A DNA stretch of 64,000 nucleotides from Streptomyces venezuelae (GCF_008642295.1 NZ_CP029190.1:7051501-7115500), one strand, 5' to 3'; positions 8,169 through 16,761 are shown, counted from the first letter of the stretch. Made by a program: numbers and translations. The notes: generated by a model from the letters alone, not told the origin.

Positions 8169-9020
8169 TCAGTCGGAGTCGGTTCCGACCGGCAGCCGGG
8201 CGATCACCCCGGCGTCCAGCTCGATGCCGAACTCCTCGTCCAGCACCCGCTGGAGGTCCGTCACCTCGAGCTTCTGCTCGCTGCGGGTGCCGTCCGGCAG
8301 GACCTGGATCCAGTTCAGCCCGTCGATCAGCTGGTGCCGGTCGGCACTGAAGTGCTGGGCGAACAGGCGCTTGACGAAGGGGGACCGGGGGTGCGAGCCC
8401 ACGAAATGGCTGCCGACCACATAGTCGATGGGGTACTGCGGAAGCAGGGTGAACGTGTGCCGGTCGAGCCAGCCGTCCGCCCCGTACTGGTGTAGCCACC
8501 ACTCGTCGACACCGAGGACCCTCGCCCGCCGCTCCATCCGGAACCGCCAGCCCGCGAAATCCGCCTCGGCCCCGTCGGCGAGCTCGACCGGCCCCAGCGG
8601 GCCACCGCCGAATCCGACGTCGCACAGCCAGGTCCGCTCGTCGTCGGACGGCTGCACGGCCAGCAGTGCATGGGTGGCCGGCAGGATCTTCTCGTTCCCG
8701 AGGGTGACCCGCCCGATCAGCGCGGTGAACCGGAAGCCCAGCCTCTCCAGAGCCGCCGCGAACAGGGTCACGTGCTCGTAGCAGTAGCCGCCGCGCCGCG
8801 ACCGTACCAGCTTGTCCTGGACGGACTCCAGGTCCAGGGGGAGCGGGATCCCGAGGACGGCATTCACGTTCTCGAACGGAATCGAGGTCACATGCGCCCG
8901 GTGCAGGGCCCGCAGCACCTCCAGCGTCGGTGTCCGCTGCCCGGTGTGTCCCAGCCGGCCGAGGTAGGCGTCGAGGTCCAGCGCATCGCCGTCCCAGTGT
9001 CCCCCGTGGTCAGTCTGCAT
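8169..9020 (-). CDS. arylamine N-acetyltransferase
   Basis: This 283-residue protein contains the complete NAT catalytic triad in conserved surroundings: C80 in RRGGYCYEH, H117 in PATHALL and D134 in CDVGFGG. Length and the order of the three domains (helical bundle, beta barrel, alpha/beta lid) fit the prokaryotic NAT family. It should transfer acetyl from acetyl-CoA to arylamines or hydrazines by a ping-pong mechanism. In actinomycetes, relatives also close or amidate ansamycin chains, but no such cluster is nearby. The ATG at 9020 has AAGGA 8 bases upstream. Confidence 0.93.
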   Translation of the reverse strand: MQTDHGGHWDGDALDLDAYLGRLGHTGQRTPTLEVLRALHRAHVTSIPFENVNAVLGIPLPLDLESVQDKLVRSRRGGYCYEHVTLFAAALERLGFRFTALIGRVTLGNEKILPATHALLAVQPSDDERTWLCDVGFGGGPLGPVELADGAEADFAGWRFRMERRARVLGVDEWWLHQYGADGWLDRHTFTLLPQYPIDYVVGSHFVGSHPRSPFVKRLFAQHFSADRHQLIDGLNWIQVLPDGTRSEQKLEVTDLQRVLDEEFGIELDAGVIARLPVGTDSD

Positions 9021-9100
9021 CCTCGTCGTCCTTCACTGTGATGGATCGTCACTTTCCGTCGACCCTAGGCGACCGGGCCCCGGTGCGGGTGTTGGGTTGC

Positions 9101-10297
9101 TCACGTGCCCGCAGGGCCGGGGCCGTTCAGGCGGCGGTCGAGGTAGCGCTGGAACTGCCACAGCGGACGCTCCAGGTGGGAGAAGCGGCCCCCGGACGGA
9201 GCCGGGTCGGTGGCCAGGCCGCGCTGGACACCGCGGACGGCCACCAGGTCCTCGCCCTGGATCAGCTCCAGGGAGCTGCGCGATTCCTCGGCCCAGGCCT
9301 CGAAACCGGGCCGTTCACGGGCGGCGGCCGTGGTGAGGACGGTGGCGACGGCATCATGCCGGTCCGGTCCGGTGGGCAGCCAGCGCAGCACCGTCACACT
9401 GTCCGGCACCACGGCCATGACCAGGTGCGGGAACACCCCCGCGATGAGCATGCCCGCCTCCCCGGCTGCCCCGGCCGTGCCGGGAATCAGCGCGGCCGGG
9501 TCGGGCGGGGACTCCGCCCCCGCGGCGACCGCACCCGCCGCGAACGGGGTGTACATGGTGAACCAGCGGCCGTCGCACGTGTCGATCACGGTGTCCCTGC
9601 CCGGCAGAAGCGGCTCCAGGGTGGCGGCATGGGTGCCCATGTGGTGGTAGTTCTCCGAGCCGTTCTCCACCGCCACCTTCCAGTTCGCGGGTACGCCGTT
9701 CCAGCGCAGGGTGTACGCGGTCTGCAGCGCGCCGAGCCCGTAGGGCGCGAGGCGCTCGTCGAGCCCCGACAGCTGCGGAGCGAGCGGTTCGGCGTCCGGA
9801 TCGAGGTTCACCATCAGAAAGCCGTTCCAGACCTCCACCCGGTGGCCGGGCAGCCGGCACGCGGCCCGGTCGAACTCCACCCGGTGCATCAGCGGCGACC
9901 CGGCGAGCCGGCCGGCGAACTCGCCGTTCAGGCGGTACGTCCAGGTGTGGTACGGGCAGGTCAGCCGCTTCAGGGTGCCCTGTGCCGGGGTGGTCTCCGG
10001 CGGCAGCACGTCCATGAAGCGGTGCCGGCAGACCCGGGACAGGGCATGGGGGGTGCCGTCCTCGTCGCGGGTCAGGACCAGCGGGACTCCGAGGTCGTCG
10101 ACCCGGAGATACGAGCCGGGACCGGGCAGGTCCTCGGCCCGCCCCACGCAGATCCAGTCGCGCCGGAAGATGCGTTCCTGTTCACGGGCGTGGAACTCGG
10201 GCGCGGTGTACGCCCGGGCCGGCAGCGTTTCGCCCCGCTCCAGCGGGAGCCCGGCAAGCCGGTGCAGTTCTCGCAGCAGGTGGTTCAGGTCCGTCAT
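9101..10297 (-). CDS. Rieske non-heme iron oxygenase, alpha subunit
   Basis: This 398-residue protein has an N-terminal Rieske [2Fe-2S] domain with CRH (C90, H92) and CPYH (C114, H117) ligands. A C-terminal catalytic domain holds the mononuclear iron site ENYHHMGTH (H218 and H223, with acidic and Asn residues nearby). This is the ring-hydroxylating/demethylating alpha-subunit architecture. No beta subunit, ferredoxin or reductase gene is adjacent, so it probably works as an alpha-only (type IA-like) oxygenase with electron donors encoded elsewhere. The substrate is unknown. GGAAGG precedes the ATG. It lies 80 bases downstream of the NAT start on the same strand, so the two could share a transcript. 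Confidence 0.9.
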   Translation of the reverse strand: MTDLNHLLRELHRLAGLPLERGETLPARAYTAPEFHAREQERIFRRDWICVGRAEDLPGPGSYLRVDDLGVPLVLTRDEDGTPHALSRVCRHRFMDVLPPETTPAQGTLKRLTCPYHTWTYRLNGEFAGRLAGSPLMHRVEFDRAACRLPGHRVEVWNGFLMVNLDPDAEPLAPQLSGLDERLAPYGLGALQTAYTLRWNGVPANWKVAVENGSENYHHMGTHAATLEPLLPGRDTVIDTCDGRWFTMYTPFAAGAVAAGAESPPDPAALIPGTAGAAGEAGMLIAGVFPHLVMAVVPDSVTVLRWLPTGPDRHDAVATVLTTAAARERPGFEAWAEESRSSLELIQGEDLVAVRGVQRGLATDPAPSGGRFSHLERPLWQFQRYLDRRLNGPGPAGT

Positions 10298-10451
10298 GAC
10301 GGGTCCGCCTTCCAGATCGCCCCGAGTCCGTTCCGTCCCCTGTCACGACGCTACGGACGGCGGGCGGCGGGGACATCGGGCCCGGGGCGAAGCCGGCACT
10401 GCATCCTTCGGCGGACCCGGCTGCCCGGCCTCCGCCTTGCGGACGATCCGG

Positions 10452-11495
10452 TCACCCGGCGGAGACCAGTGGCGGGTTGAGGCGGGCGAAGCCCTCCTGG
10501 CGCTCGTACGGGAAGTACGGGTACGGCGCCGGGCGGTGGCTCGCCGCATCCAGCCGGGCGGTCTGCTCGGCGGTCAGTGACCATCCGACGGCCCCGAGGT
10601 TCTGGCGCAGCTGCTCCTCGTTGCGCGCACCGATGATCACGGAGGACACCGTCGGCCGGTGCAGCAGCCAGTTGAGGGCGATCTGGGGGACGGTCCGGCC
10701 GGTTTCCGCGGCCACCTCATCGAGCGCGTCGACCACGTCGTAGAGGTACCCGTCCTCCACCGGGGGCCCGTAGTCCGCGGTCTGGTGCAGCCGGCTCCCG
10801 GGCGGCAGCGGGCGGCCCCGGCGCACCTTGCCGGTCAGCCGGCCCCACCCCAGGGGGCTCCAGACCAGGGCGCCGACACCCTGGTCGTGCCCGAGCGGCA
10901 TCAGCTCCCACTCGTAGTCGCGCCCGATGAGGGAGTAGTACACCTGGTGGGCCACATAGCGCGGATAGCCGTGCCGGTCGGCTGCGGAGAGGGATTTCAT
11001 CAGCTGCCAGCCGGCGAAGTTGGAGACCCCGACATGACGGATCTTGCCGTCCCGTACGAGCCGGTCGAGTGCGGACAGCACCTCTTCGACCGGGGTGGCC
11101 GCATCGAAGGCGTGCAGCTGGAAGAGGTCGATGCGGTCGGTGCCGAGCCGGCGCAGGGCGTCCTCGGTCGCGCGGACCAGCCGCGCCCCGGAGGTGCCCG
11201 CCGCGTCGGGGCCGTCGCCCATCGGCAGCCCGGCCTTCGTCGACAGCAGCACCCGGTCGCGCCGCCCCCTCACCGCCTCGCCCAGCACGGTCTCCGAGGC
11301 TCCGGCGGAGTACACGTCCGCCGTGTCGAACAGGGTGATGCCGGCATCCAGGCTGATGTCCACCAGCCGGCGGGCCTCCTTGGCGCCGGTGTCGCCCCAC
11401 GCGCCGAAGAGCGGCCCGCTGCCGCCGAAGGTGCCGGCCCCGAAGGAGAGCGCGGGAACCATGAGACCGGACGTACCGAGCTGCCTGTACTCCAT
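10452..11495 (-). CDS. aldo/keto reductase
   Basis: This 347-residue TIM-barrel oxidoreductase has the AKR signatures: FDTADVYSAGASE (Asp and catalytic Tyr), STKAG (catalytic Lys), LFQLHAFD (catalytic His region) and the NADPH-binding end SSVIIGARNEEQLRQNL. It matches the AKR group near YajO/Tas or IolS and should reduce aldehydes or ketones with NADPH. A GGAGG Shine-Dalgarno precedes the ATG at 11495. The gene is divergent from a TetR regulator 90 bases away, with a repeated element between them, so repression by that TetR is likely. Confidence 0.92.
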   Translation of the reverse strand: MEYRQLGTSGLMVPALSFGAGTFGGSGPLFGAWGDTGAKEARRLVDISLDAGITLFDTADVYSAGASETVLGEAVRGRRDRVLLSTKAGLPMGDGPDAAGTSGARLVRATEDALRRLGTDRIDLFQLHAFDAATPVEEVLSALDRLVRDGKIRHVGVSNFAGWQLMKSLSAADRHGYPRYVAHQVYYSLIGRDYEWELMPLGHDQGVGALVWSPLGWGRLTGKVRRGRPLPPGSRLHQTADYGPPVEDGYLYDVVDALDEVAAETGRTVPQIALNWLLHRPTVSSVIIGARNEEQLRQNLGAVGWSLTAEQTARLDAASHRPAPYPYFPYERQEGFARLNPPLVSAG

Positions 11496-11510
11496 GACGA
11501 ACCTCCACTG

Positions 11511-11573
11511 TTAATGGAACTTTCGACCCCTTAAGCTGCTCTCACGGTAGCAGTGATCGACGATTAATGGAAC
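11511..11573. promoter_or_regulatory. 10-bp direct repeat between aldo/keto reductase and TetR genes
   Basis: TTAATGGAAC occurs twice on the plus strand, at 11511-11520 and 11564-11573, in an AT-richer stretch between divergent starts. The copies sit next to the two Shine-Dalgarno sequences, so a protein bound there would block both genes. This is a candidate operator of the TetR protein. Confidence 0.45.
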
Positions 11574-11585
11574 AGGAGTCCCGTT

Positions 11586-12233
11586 ATGGTGGCTGGAGAG
11601 GCAGAACCGGGGACCGTGCGGCCCGGCGGACGGACGGCGCGGGTCCGGGCGGCGGTCCTGCAGGCGGCCGGAGACCTGCTCGCCGAATCCGGCTTCGGCC
11701 GGCTCGACCTCGCCGAGGTCGCCCGCCGCGCCGACGTGGGCAAGACCACCGTCTACCGCCGCTGGGGAACACCCGCCGGCCTGGTCGCCGACCTGCTGGC
11801 GGACATGGCCGAACAGTCCCTGCCGCGCACGGAGACGGGCTCCCTCGACGGGGACCTCCGCGCCAATGCCGACCTGGTGTGCCGCACGCTCGCGGACCCC
11901 CGCCAGGGTGCGTTGTTCGCGGCGGTGATCGCCGCGGCCACCGCCGACCCCGGAACGGCCGAGGCCCTGCACCGCTTCTACGCGATCCGGGTGGCGGAGT
12001 GGGCGCCCTGTGTCCGGCAGGCCGTCGACCGGGGCGAACTCCCGGCCGGCACCGACCCGGAGGAGGTGATCCGCGCGGTGTCCGCCCCCCTCTACTACCG
12101 GCTGCTGACCACCGCGGCGCCCCTGGACGAAGCTGCCGCCGCACAGGCGGCGCAGGCGGCGGCGGCAGCCGCCCGGGCCGGCGCCTTCACCCGCGGAACC
12201 CCCGAATCCGCCGGAAGTAATTGCTCCATGTGA
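11586..12233 (+). CDS. TetR-family transcriptional regulator
   Basis: This 215-residue protein carries a TetR N-terminal helix-turn-helix at about residues 18-65 (AAGDLLAESGFGRLDLAEVARRADVGKTTVYRRW) and a variable helical ligand-binding domain. The C-terminal region resembles TetR_C_11-type regulators of Streptomyces and is Ala-rich near the end. The ATG at 11586 follows AGGAG. Divergent orientation to the aldo/keto reductase suggests local repression and auto-repression; the ligand may be a substrate of that enzyme. Confidence 0.88.
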   Translation: MVAGEAEPGTVRPGGRTARVRAAVLQAAGDLLAESGFGRLDLAEVARRADVGKTTVYRRWGTPAGLVADLLADMAEQSLPRTETGSLDGDLRANADLVCRTLADPRQGALFAAVIAAATADPGTAEALHRFYAIRVAEWAPCVRQAVDRGELPAGTDPEEVIRAVSAPLYYRLLTTAAPLDEAAAAQAAQAAAAAARAGAFTRGTPESAGSNCSM

Positions 12234-12328
12234 CGATTTGACAACATTGGGTCACCGTCAGGGGCGGGCGGCTCCTCCGCCGGGCAGAACCGGATGGGGG
12301 AGACACCCCTGGTGGAGGGAGGGCCCGC

Positions 12329-13033
12329 GTGCTCACCGACCTACTCGCCCGGATCACCGGCCGGCCGAAAGCCGCAACCGCACCCGTGGCATTCACCGCA
12401 GACTTCGGCTCCACCACCCAGTGGGTGGCCGGCCGGTCCTGGGCCTATCCGAACGGAGGCCCCGTCAATCCCAGGGACGACAAACTCGACCACCTGGTGG
12501 CCGATCCCGCGTACAGCCGCAGCGGCGTCTTCCGCGCCACCCGCCGTACCGACGGCAACTGGAACACCGGTCTGCTCACCACCGAGGGCAGCGAAGAGGA
12601 ATTCCTGATGCAGGCCGGCGACCTGCTGGAGACCCGGGTGCGGCTGCCCGAGCAGACCGGCGCCTGGCCCGCCATCTGGACCTGGCGCGACGGCGATCAG
12701 GAGATCGACGTCTTCGAGTACCACCCGGACAACCCCGACCTGCTGGAACTCTCCAACCACGTCCACGGCGGCTCCCACCTCTCCTACCGCAACGCCGCCA
12801 TCGTCCGCCCGGGCGCCTGGGTGGACCTGGCGGTGGAATGCGGCGCCCGGTCGGTGGTGTGGTGGGTGAACGGCACCAAGGTCTACGCGGACCGGCGCGG
12901 GGTCGGCCGGCGCTGGCGGGCCGCCCTCATCGTCAACCTGTCGGTCTGCGCGGGCCGCTACCACCCGCCGCCGCCCCCGGAGATCACGGAGATGTCCTAC
13001 GAGGTGGCCTACCTGAGGGTGCGCCGGCCCTGA
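12329..13033 (+). CDS. GH16-like beta-glucanase/concanavalin-fold protein
   Basis: This 234-residue protein shows the GH16 active-site pattern EIDVFE in DGDQEIDVFEYHPD, preceded by WPAIWTW as in family 16 laminarinases/lichenases. Later strands (WVDLAVECGARSVVWWVNGTKV) fit the jelly-roll fold. No signal peptide is visible: the N-terminus MLTDLLARITGRP is short and charged. The enzyme would therefore be cytosolic, exported by another route, or a degenerate relative. The GTG start at 12329 has GGAGGGAGGG directly upstream. Hydrolysis of beta-glucan is inferred only from the motif. Confidence 0.7.
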   Translation: MLTDLLARITGRPKAATAPVAFTADFGSTTQWVAGRSWAYPNGGPVNPRDDKLDHLVADPAYSRSGVFRATRRTDGNWNTGLLTTEGSEEEFLMQAGDLLETRVRLPEQTGAWPAIWTWRDGDQEIDVFEYHPDNPDLLELSNHVHGGSHLSYRNAAIVRPGAWVDLAVECGARSVVWWVNGTKVYADRRGVGRRWRAALIVNLSVCAGRYHPPPPPEITEMSYEVAYLRVRRP

Positions 13034-13043
13034 CACTGGCCGC

Positions 13044-13556
13044 ATGAGCCTACGAGACGTACCCGGAACCGAGTTGACCGTCCTGCAGGACCAGCAGCAG
13101 GACCAGCGGACCGCCGTCGCCGTCCGGCGTGCGGACGACTCCGATGCGGCCGGCATGGCCGAGGTGTGGCTGCGTTCCTTCGCCGCCGCCCTGCCGACCG
13201 TACGAAGGGCCCACGGCGACGATGCGGTCCGGGACTGGTTCTCCTTCGTGGTGGTGCCGCAGTACGACTGCTGGGTGGCCGTCGCCGGGGGTGCGGTGAT
13301 CGGGCTGCTGGTCCTCGACGGCGAGGAGCTCGAGCAGCTCTACCTCGACCCCGCCTGGCGCGGCCGGGGAGTGGGCGACCGCCTCGTCGGCCTGGCCAAG
13401 CAGCAGCGCCCCGACGGGCTGGCGTTGTGGACGTTCCAGGTCAACGGACCGGCGCTGCGGTTCTACGAGCGGCACGGGTTCACGGCGGTGGAACGCACCG
13501 ACGGGCGGCGCAACGAGGAAGGCGAGCCGGACGTCCGCTATGTGTGGCGGCCCTGA
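13044..13556 (+). CDS. GNAT-family N-acetyltransferase
   Basis: This 170-residue protein has the GNAT acetyl-CoA motif A (LEQLYLDPAWRGRGVGDRLV) and the closing NGPALRFYERHGF motif B. The first 27 residues, rich in Gln and Asp, are an extension before the fold. The substrate is unknown. It begins 10 bases after the GH16-like stop, so the two may be co-transcribed. Confidence 0.87.
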   Translation: MSLRDVPGTELTVLQDQQQDQRTAVAVRRADDSDAAGMAEVWLRSFAAALPTVRRAHGDDAVRDWFSFVVVPQYDCWVAVAGGAVIGLLVLDGEELEQLYLDPAWRGRGVGDRLVGLAKQQRPDGLALWTFQVNGPALRFYERHGFTAVERTDGRRNEEGEPDVRYVWRP

Positions 13557-13593
13557 ACCGGCCCGCCGGCCGGCGCGGTCCCGTCGGTCCGGG

Positions 13594-13619
13594 CCCTCCC
13601 GGTGGGGAGGCCGGGAGGG
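13594..13619 (+). terminator. GC-rich hairpin after GNAT gene
   Basis: CCCTCCCGG (13594-13602) pairs perfectly with CCGGGAGGG (13611-13619) across an 8-base loop, 38 bases after the GNAT stop. It is a probable intrinsic-type terminator lacking a U-tract. Confidence 0.5.
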
Positions 13620-13706
13620 AGTGCGGATACGGCGGACCCCGCCCGGACGGGGGTGCTCGGGCGGGGTCGTGGGCTCTTCCGCGGGGGTCGGAAAGGCCCG
13701 CCGTGC

Positions 13707-13772
13707 GCGCACAGCATTGCACTATTTTCAGCCAGGCAACAAGCGTCTGGCTGGAATCGGTTGGCTGTGCGC
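13707..13772. other. nested inverted repeats, possible structured leader
   Basis: GCGCACAGC (13707-13715) is complementary to GCTGTGCGC (13764-13772). Inside it, CAGCCAG (13729-13735) is complementary to CTGGCTG (13747-13753). The stretch is clearly AT-richer than its surroundings and lies 62 bases upstream of the next start. It could be a folded RNA leader or an operator. No function is known. Confidence 0.4.
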
Positions 13773-13834
13773 CCGGGGGCCGACAACCGGCGCGGCGCAC
13801 CCGGTGAGCAGGCCCGGGGCTCTACTGTCGGCGC

Positions 13835-14110
13835 ATGGCAGACACGTTCGACCACGATCCCCAGGTATGGACCGCAGCCAGGCTCCGTGCCGCCCTCGCC
13901 GACCTGCCGGACGAGACGCCGATCCACATCGGCGTCGCGGACGGACCCGGCGACTTCGAGGGCTACGGCGAGTACGTCCTGGTGGACGCCGAGCCCATCG
14001 AAACGGACCTCGACCACGAGCCCGGCCACCCCGACGACCCCGGCCCCCACATCGAGTTCACCCTGTTCGCCGACGTCAAGGCCGGCGTGTACCACCTCGA
14101 CACGGACTGA
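13835..14110 (+). CDS. small acidic protein, DUF6225-like
   Basis: This 91-residue, very acidic protein (many Asp and Glu) has the pattern VWTAARLRAALADLPDETPIHIGVAD, then a strand-rich second half. It resembles the small Streptomyces family labelled DUF6225, whose role is unknown. I see no signal peptide or membrane segment. The family assignment is from memory of the N-terminal pattern. Confidence 0.65.
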   Translation: MADTFDHDPQVWTAARLRAALADLPDETPIHIGVADGPGDFEGYGEYVLVDAEPIETDLDHEPGHPDDPGPHIEFTLFADVKAGVYHLDTD

Positions 14111-14212
14111 CCGCCCCGTCGGGACCGGCCACGATCCCGCGGACACGCTGCGCATCTGATTGGCTACCGCCACGGGTGCGACAGGCGTGCCCGATGAGGC
14201 AAGGGACCGGCG

Positions 14213-14632
14213 ATGAGCACAGCGCAGGACAAGCAGACCAACCCGGCCGCCCGGCTGGGCTTCCAGCCCGGCCAGGTCGTCCAGGAACTCGGCTACGACG
14301 AGGACACCGACCACACGCTGCGGACCGAGATCGAGATCCTGACCGGTCAGGATCTGGTCGACGAGGAATTCGACGATGTGGTCGACGCCGTGATCGTCTG
14401 GTTCCGCGCGGAGGACGGCGACCTCGCCGACATCCTGGTCGACGCCACGACCCTGACCGAAGCGGGCGCGCTGATCTGGCTCTTCACGCCGAAGAACGGA
14501 CGGGACGGGTATGCCGAACCCTCGGACGTCCAGGAGGCCGCCGTGACCGCCGGACTCCAGCCGGTCGGCTCCGCCGGGGTCGGCCCCGACTGGAACGGCA
14601 TCCGGCTGGCCGCCCCGAAGGCCAGGAAGTAG
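14213..14632 (+). CDS. DUF3052-family protein
   Basis: This 139-residue acidic protein matches the actinobacterial DUF3052 family along its length: NPAARLGFQPGQVVQELGYDED, then DDVVDAVIVWFRAEDGDL, LIWLFTPKNGRDGYAEPSDVQEAA and the closing DWNGIRLAAPKAR. The family is highly conserved in streptomycetes, often as several paralogues, and has no established function. It is cytosolic and has no catalytic motif I can name. A GGCGATG context precedes the ATG. Confidence 0.85.
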   Translation: MSTAQDKQTNPAARLGFQPGQVVQELGYDEDTDHTLRTEIEILTGQDLVDEEFDDVVDAVIVWFRAEDGDLADILVDATTLTEAGALIWLFTPKNGRDGYAEPSDVQEAAVTAGLQPVGSAGVGPDWNGIRLAAPKARK

Positions 14633-14675
14633 CGGAACCCCGCGACGCCCTGCCGGGCGGGCCGGCGGCCGGTGT

Positions 14676-14894
14676 TCACCTTCCGTCGCGGTGGGTTTCG
14701 TCGACCACCGGCAGGGCCGCGGCCGTACGGCGACGCTTGGCGACGCTGGAATAGACGGCGAGCCCGATGGCTCCGCACACCATCATGATGACGCCGACGA
14801 CGTCCAGGTTCACGCCGTCCATCGTCCAGTCGCTCGCGAACGTGAGGACCGCGCCCACCACGATGAGCGCGATGCAACCGCCAATGCCTCCCAT
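14676..14894 (-). CDS. DUF6458-type small membrane protein
   Basis: This 72-residue protein has two membrane segments, GGCIALIVVGAVLTFA and VVGVIMMVCGAIGLAVYSSV, joined by DWTMDGVNLD and followed by a basic tail (KRRRT). It matches the small actinobacterial DUF6458 family of unknown function. It is convergent with the DUF3052 gene. Confidence 0.8.
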   Translation of the reverse strand: MGGIGGCIALIVVGAVLTFASDWTMDGVNLDVVGVIMMVCGAIGLAVYSSVAKRRRTAAALPVVDETHRDGR

Positions 14895-15125
14895 GGAATT
14901 CGCCTCCGAAGTCGGGATGGTCGTCCATGGGCGCGGCTACCCGCCGACGCCCCGGGGAAACGGTCCCGGGGGAACGGTCCCCGGGAATCGGCGGGCGCCC
15001 CGGCCCGCGTCGGCGGGCGTCATCCGGTTGGGCTCGCCGCGGCATGGGCTGCGGCGATCCGCGGACGGCGCTCCGTACGATGGCGCCCGGCCGCGTGTTC
15101 ACCCAACGGTGGAAGGAACCGTCAG

Positions 15126-15521
15126 ATGACCGTCGAGGAAAGCGCCCACCAGGTCAGCGTCCATCTCTCGGACTGCGAGCACGAGACCGCCGACACCGTC
15201 CTCGACGTCCTGCGCGCCGCATTCTCCGAAGTCCTTGCCCCCGAGCGGGCCGGACAGGGAGCGGGTGGCACGGGCGCGGTCCAGGCCACCGTGTGGTCGA
15301 TGGCCGTGGACGCCCGCTCCCGCAGGGACCACGGCACCGAGCCGGCCGCCCACCTGGGCTCCCCGGTGACGGCGGAGCTCTACGGCTCCGCCGACCCCAT
15401 CCGCCTGGTCCGCCAGGAGCTTCAGAAGGCCTTCGTCGTGGAGCACCTCGGCACCGTCCCCGGCGAACACGAGATGGAATCCCGGCTCCGCCTCACCAAC
15501 CGCGAAGCCCCCGCGCACTGA
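15126..15521 (+). CDS. hypothetical protein, 131 aa
   Basis: I do not recognise this protein. It begins MTVEESAHQVSVHLSDCEHE and contains a probable alpha/beta segment (TVLDVLRAAFSEV) and a Gly-rich turn. The end has regularly spaced charged residues. There is no signal peptide, membrane helix or metal motif. GGAAGGAA lies 9 bases before the ATG at 15126, and codon use is typical of its neighbours, so it is a real gene. It is convergent with the MerR gene. Confidence 0.65.
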   Translation: MTVEESAHQVSVHLSDCEHETADTVLDVLRAAFSEVLAPERAGQGAGGTGAVQATVWSMAVDARSRRDHGTEPAAHLGSPVTAELYGSADPIRLVRQELQKAFVVEHLGTVPGEHEMESRLRLTNREAPAH

Positions 15522-15560
15522 GCGGCCGGACGGGGCGCCCGGACGGGGCGGGCCGTACGC

Positions 15561-16385
15561 TCAGCCGGCCAGCGGCACGGCGACGTCGCAGGCCGGATCG
15601 GCCGGGGCGAGCCCGGACCACTCCGCGAAGTACACCTCGCGGGGAGCCGCCGACGCCGTGCGGGCCTCGCCCTCCACCCACGTGTAGACCGCGTCGTAGG
15701 CGGAGAGGATCTGCGGGTAGGCCACCTGAGCCTTCGTCACCCGGGTGTAGGCCTCCGCATGGGCCGGCTCGATCCGGCTGGCCACCGGGAACTCGGCCGC
15801 GCGCGCCGGGTCCACCGGGACGCAGATCTCCACCGGGCCGTCACCGTCCTCGGTCACCTCTCCGTGGTAGACGACGAACGGGTGGCCGAAGAAGCCCCCG
15901 TGCGCCTCGGCCACCGCGGCCAGCCGGCCGAGGGCCGCGTGGATCCAGTCGGGGAGCTCCTCCGGGGTGATGTGCCGCTGCTCCGTGAGGACCAGCTGCT
16001 CCGGCACCTCGCGCTGCTGAATCTCGTACATGTCCAGGTTCCCTTCGTCTCCGAGCAGATGGTTGCGGAGGTGCGCTGCCAGCTCGCGCTGGGCCGCCAG
16101 GCGGCGCTCGACGCCGTCCCAGTACGCGGCCACCAGCCGGGCCGCCTCCGGGGCCGGGGCGGACAGGACCGCCCCGACCTCGGCCAGTGGCATGTCCAGC
16201 CCGCGCAGCCGCACGATCAGCCGGGCTGCGTCGAGCCGGCTCTCCCGGTAGTACCGGTAGCCGGTGCCGGGATCGACATGGTCGGGCGGCAACAGGCCCT
16301 GGCGGTCGTACAGCCTCAGGGCCTTCTGGGACAGGCGCGCCCGACGGGCGAACGCGCCGATGCTGAGCAGTGCGTCTTCCTCCAT
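15561..16385 (-). CDS. MerR-family regulator with GyrI-like effector domain
   Basis: This 274-residue protein has an N-terminal MerR winged helix (LLSIGAFARRARLSQKALRLYDRQGLLPPDHVDPGTGYRYY) and a dimerisation coiled coil at about residues 75-115. From about residue 120 it has a GyrI-like/AraC-effector domain (EIQQREVPEQLVLTEQRHITPEEL...). This is the BmrR/TipA-like layout for sensing hydrophobic or cationic drugs. Targets are not evident; neighbouring genes do not encode an obvious pump. Confidence 0.88.
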   Translation of the reverse strand: MEEDALLSIGAFARRARLSQKALRLYDRQGLLPPDHVDPGTGYRYYRESRLDAARLIVRLRGLDMPLAEVGAVLSAPAPEAARLVAAYWDGVERRLAAQRELAAHLRNHLLGDEGNLDMYEIQQREVPEQLVLTEQRHITPEELPDWIHAALGRLAAVAEAHGGFFGHPFVVYHGEVTEDGDGPVEICVPVDPARAAEFPVASRIEPAHAEAYTRVTKAQVAYPQILSAYDAVYTWVEGEARTASAAPREVYFAEWSGLAPADPACDVAVPLAG

Positions 16386-16422
16386 GCCCGCTACGCTCCC
16401 GTCTTCCCCAGGGGCAAGGTCA

Positions 16423-16452
16423 ACCGCCCGGCTCCTGTCGGGGCCGGGCGGT
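16423..16452 (-). terminator. 10-bp stem hairpin downstream of CBM48-like gene
   Basis: ACCGCCCGGC (16423-16432) pairs with GCCGGGCGGT (16443-16452) around a 10-base loop. It lies just beyond the stop of the minus-strand gene ending at 16486 and upstream of the MerR start. It probably terminates the former. Confidence 0.5.
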
Positions 16453-16485
16453 GGGTGGTGGCGCGCAGGCGGCTCGGGGAGGGAA

Positions 16486-16761
16486 TCAGGTGTGGAGCCG
16501 GCTGTTGGGGCCGTCCAGGTCCAGGACGCTGTCGTCGTTGAACCAGTGGTCGTCGGCGGCGAGGTAGCGGAAGGAATGCGTGCTCGAGCTCGGCAGCTCG
16601 ACCGTCACCGCACGCATACCGTCCTTGCGCGGGCGCAGGGTGTGGGTGCCGGGCTGCCAGCCGTTGAAGTCGCCCACGACGCTCACGGGTCCGGGCGGCG
16701 TGTCGGCGGGCAGCACGAAGGTGACTTCGGTGCGGTTCTTGCGCAGCTTGCGCTCCAGCAT
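16486..16761 (-). CDS. isoamylase early-set (CBM48/AMPK-like) domain protein
   Basis: This 91-residue single-domain protein matches the glycogen-binding early-set fold: VTFVLPADTPPGPVSVVGDFNGWQPGTHTLRP, then VELPSSSTHSFRYLAADDHWFNDDS. The DFNGW and YLAADDHWFND motifs carry the carbohydrate-facing aromatics of the AMPK-beta/CBM48 group. Stand-alone copies are common in Streptomyces and probably bind glycogen or other alpha-glucans. No catalytic domain is attached. Confidence 0.85.
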   Translation of the reverse strand: MLERKLRKNRTEVTFVLPADTPPGPVSVVGDFNGWQPGTHTLRPRKDGMRAVTVELPSSSTHSFRYLAADDHWFNDDSVLDLDGPNSRLHT

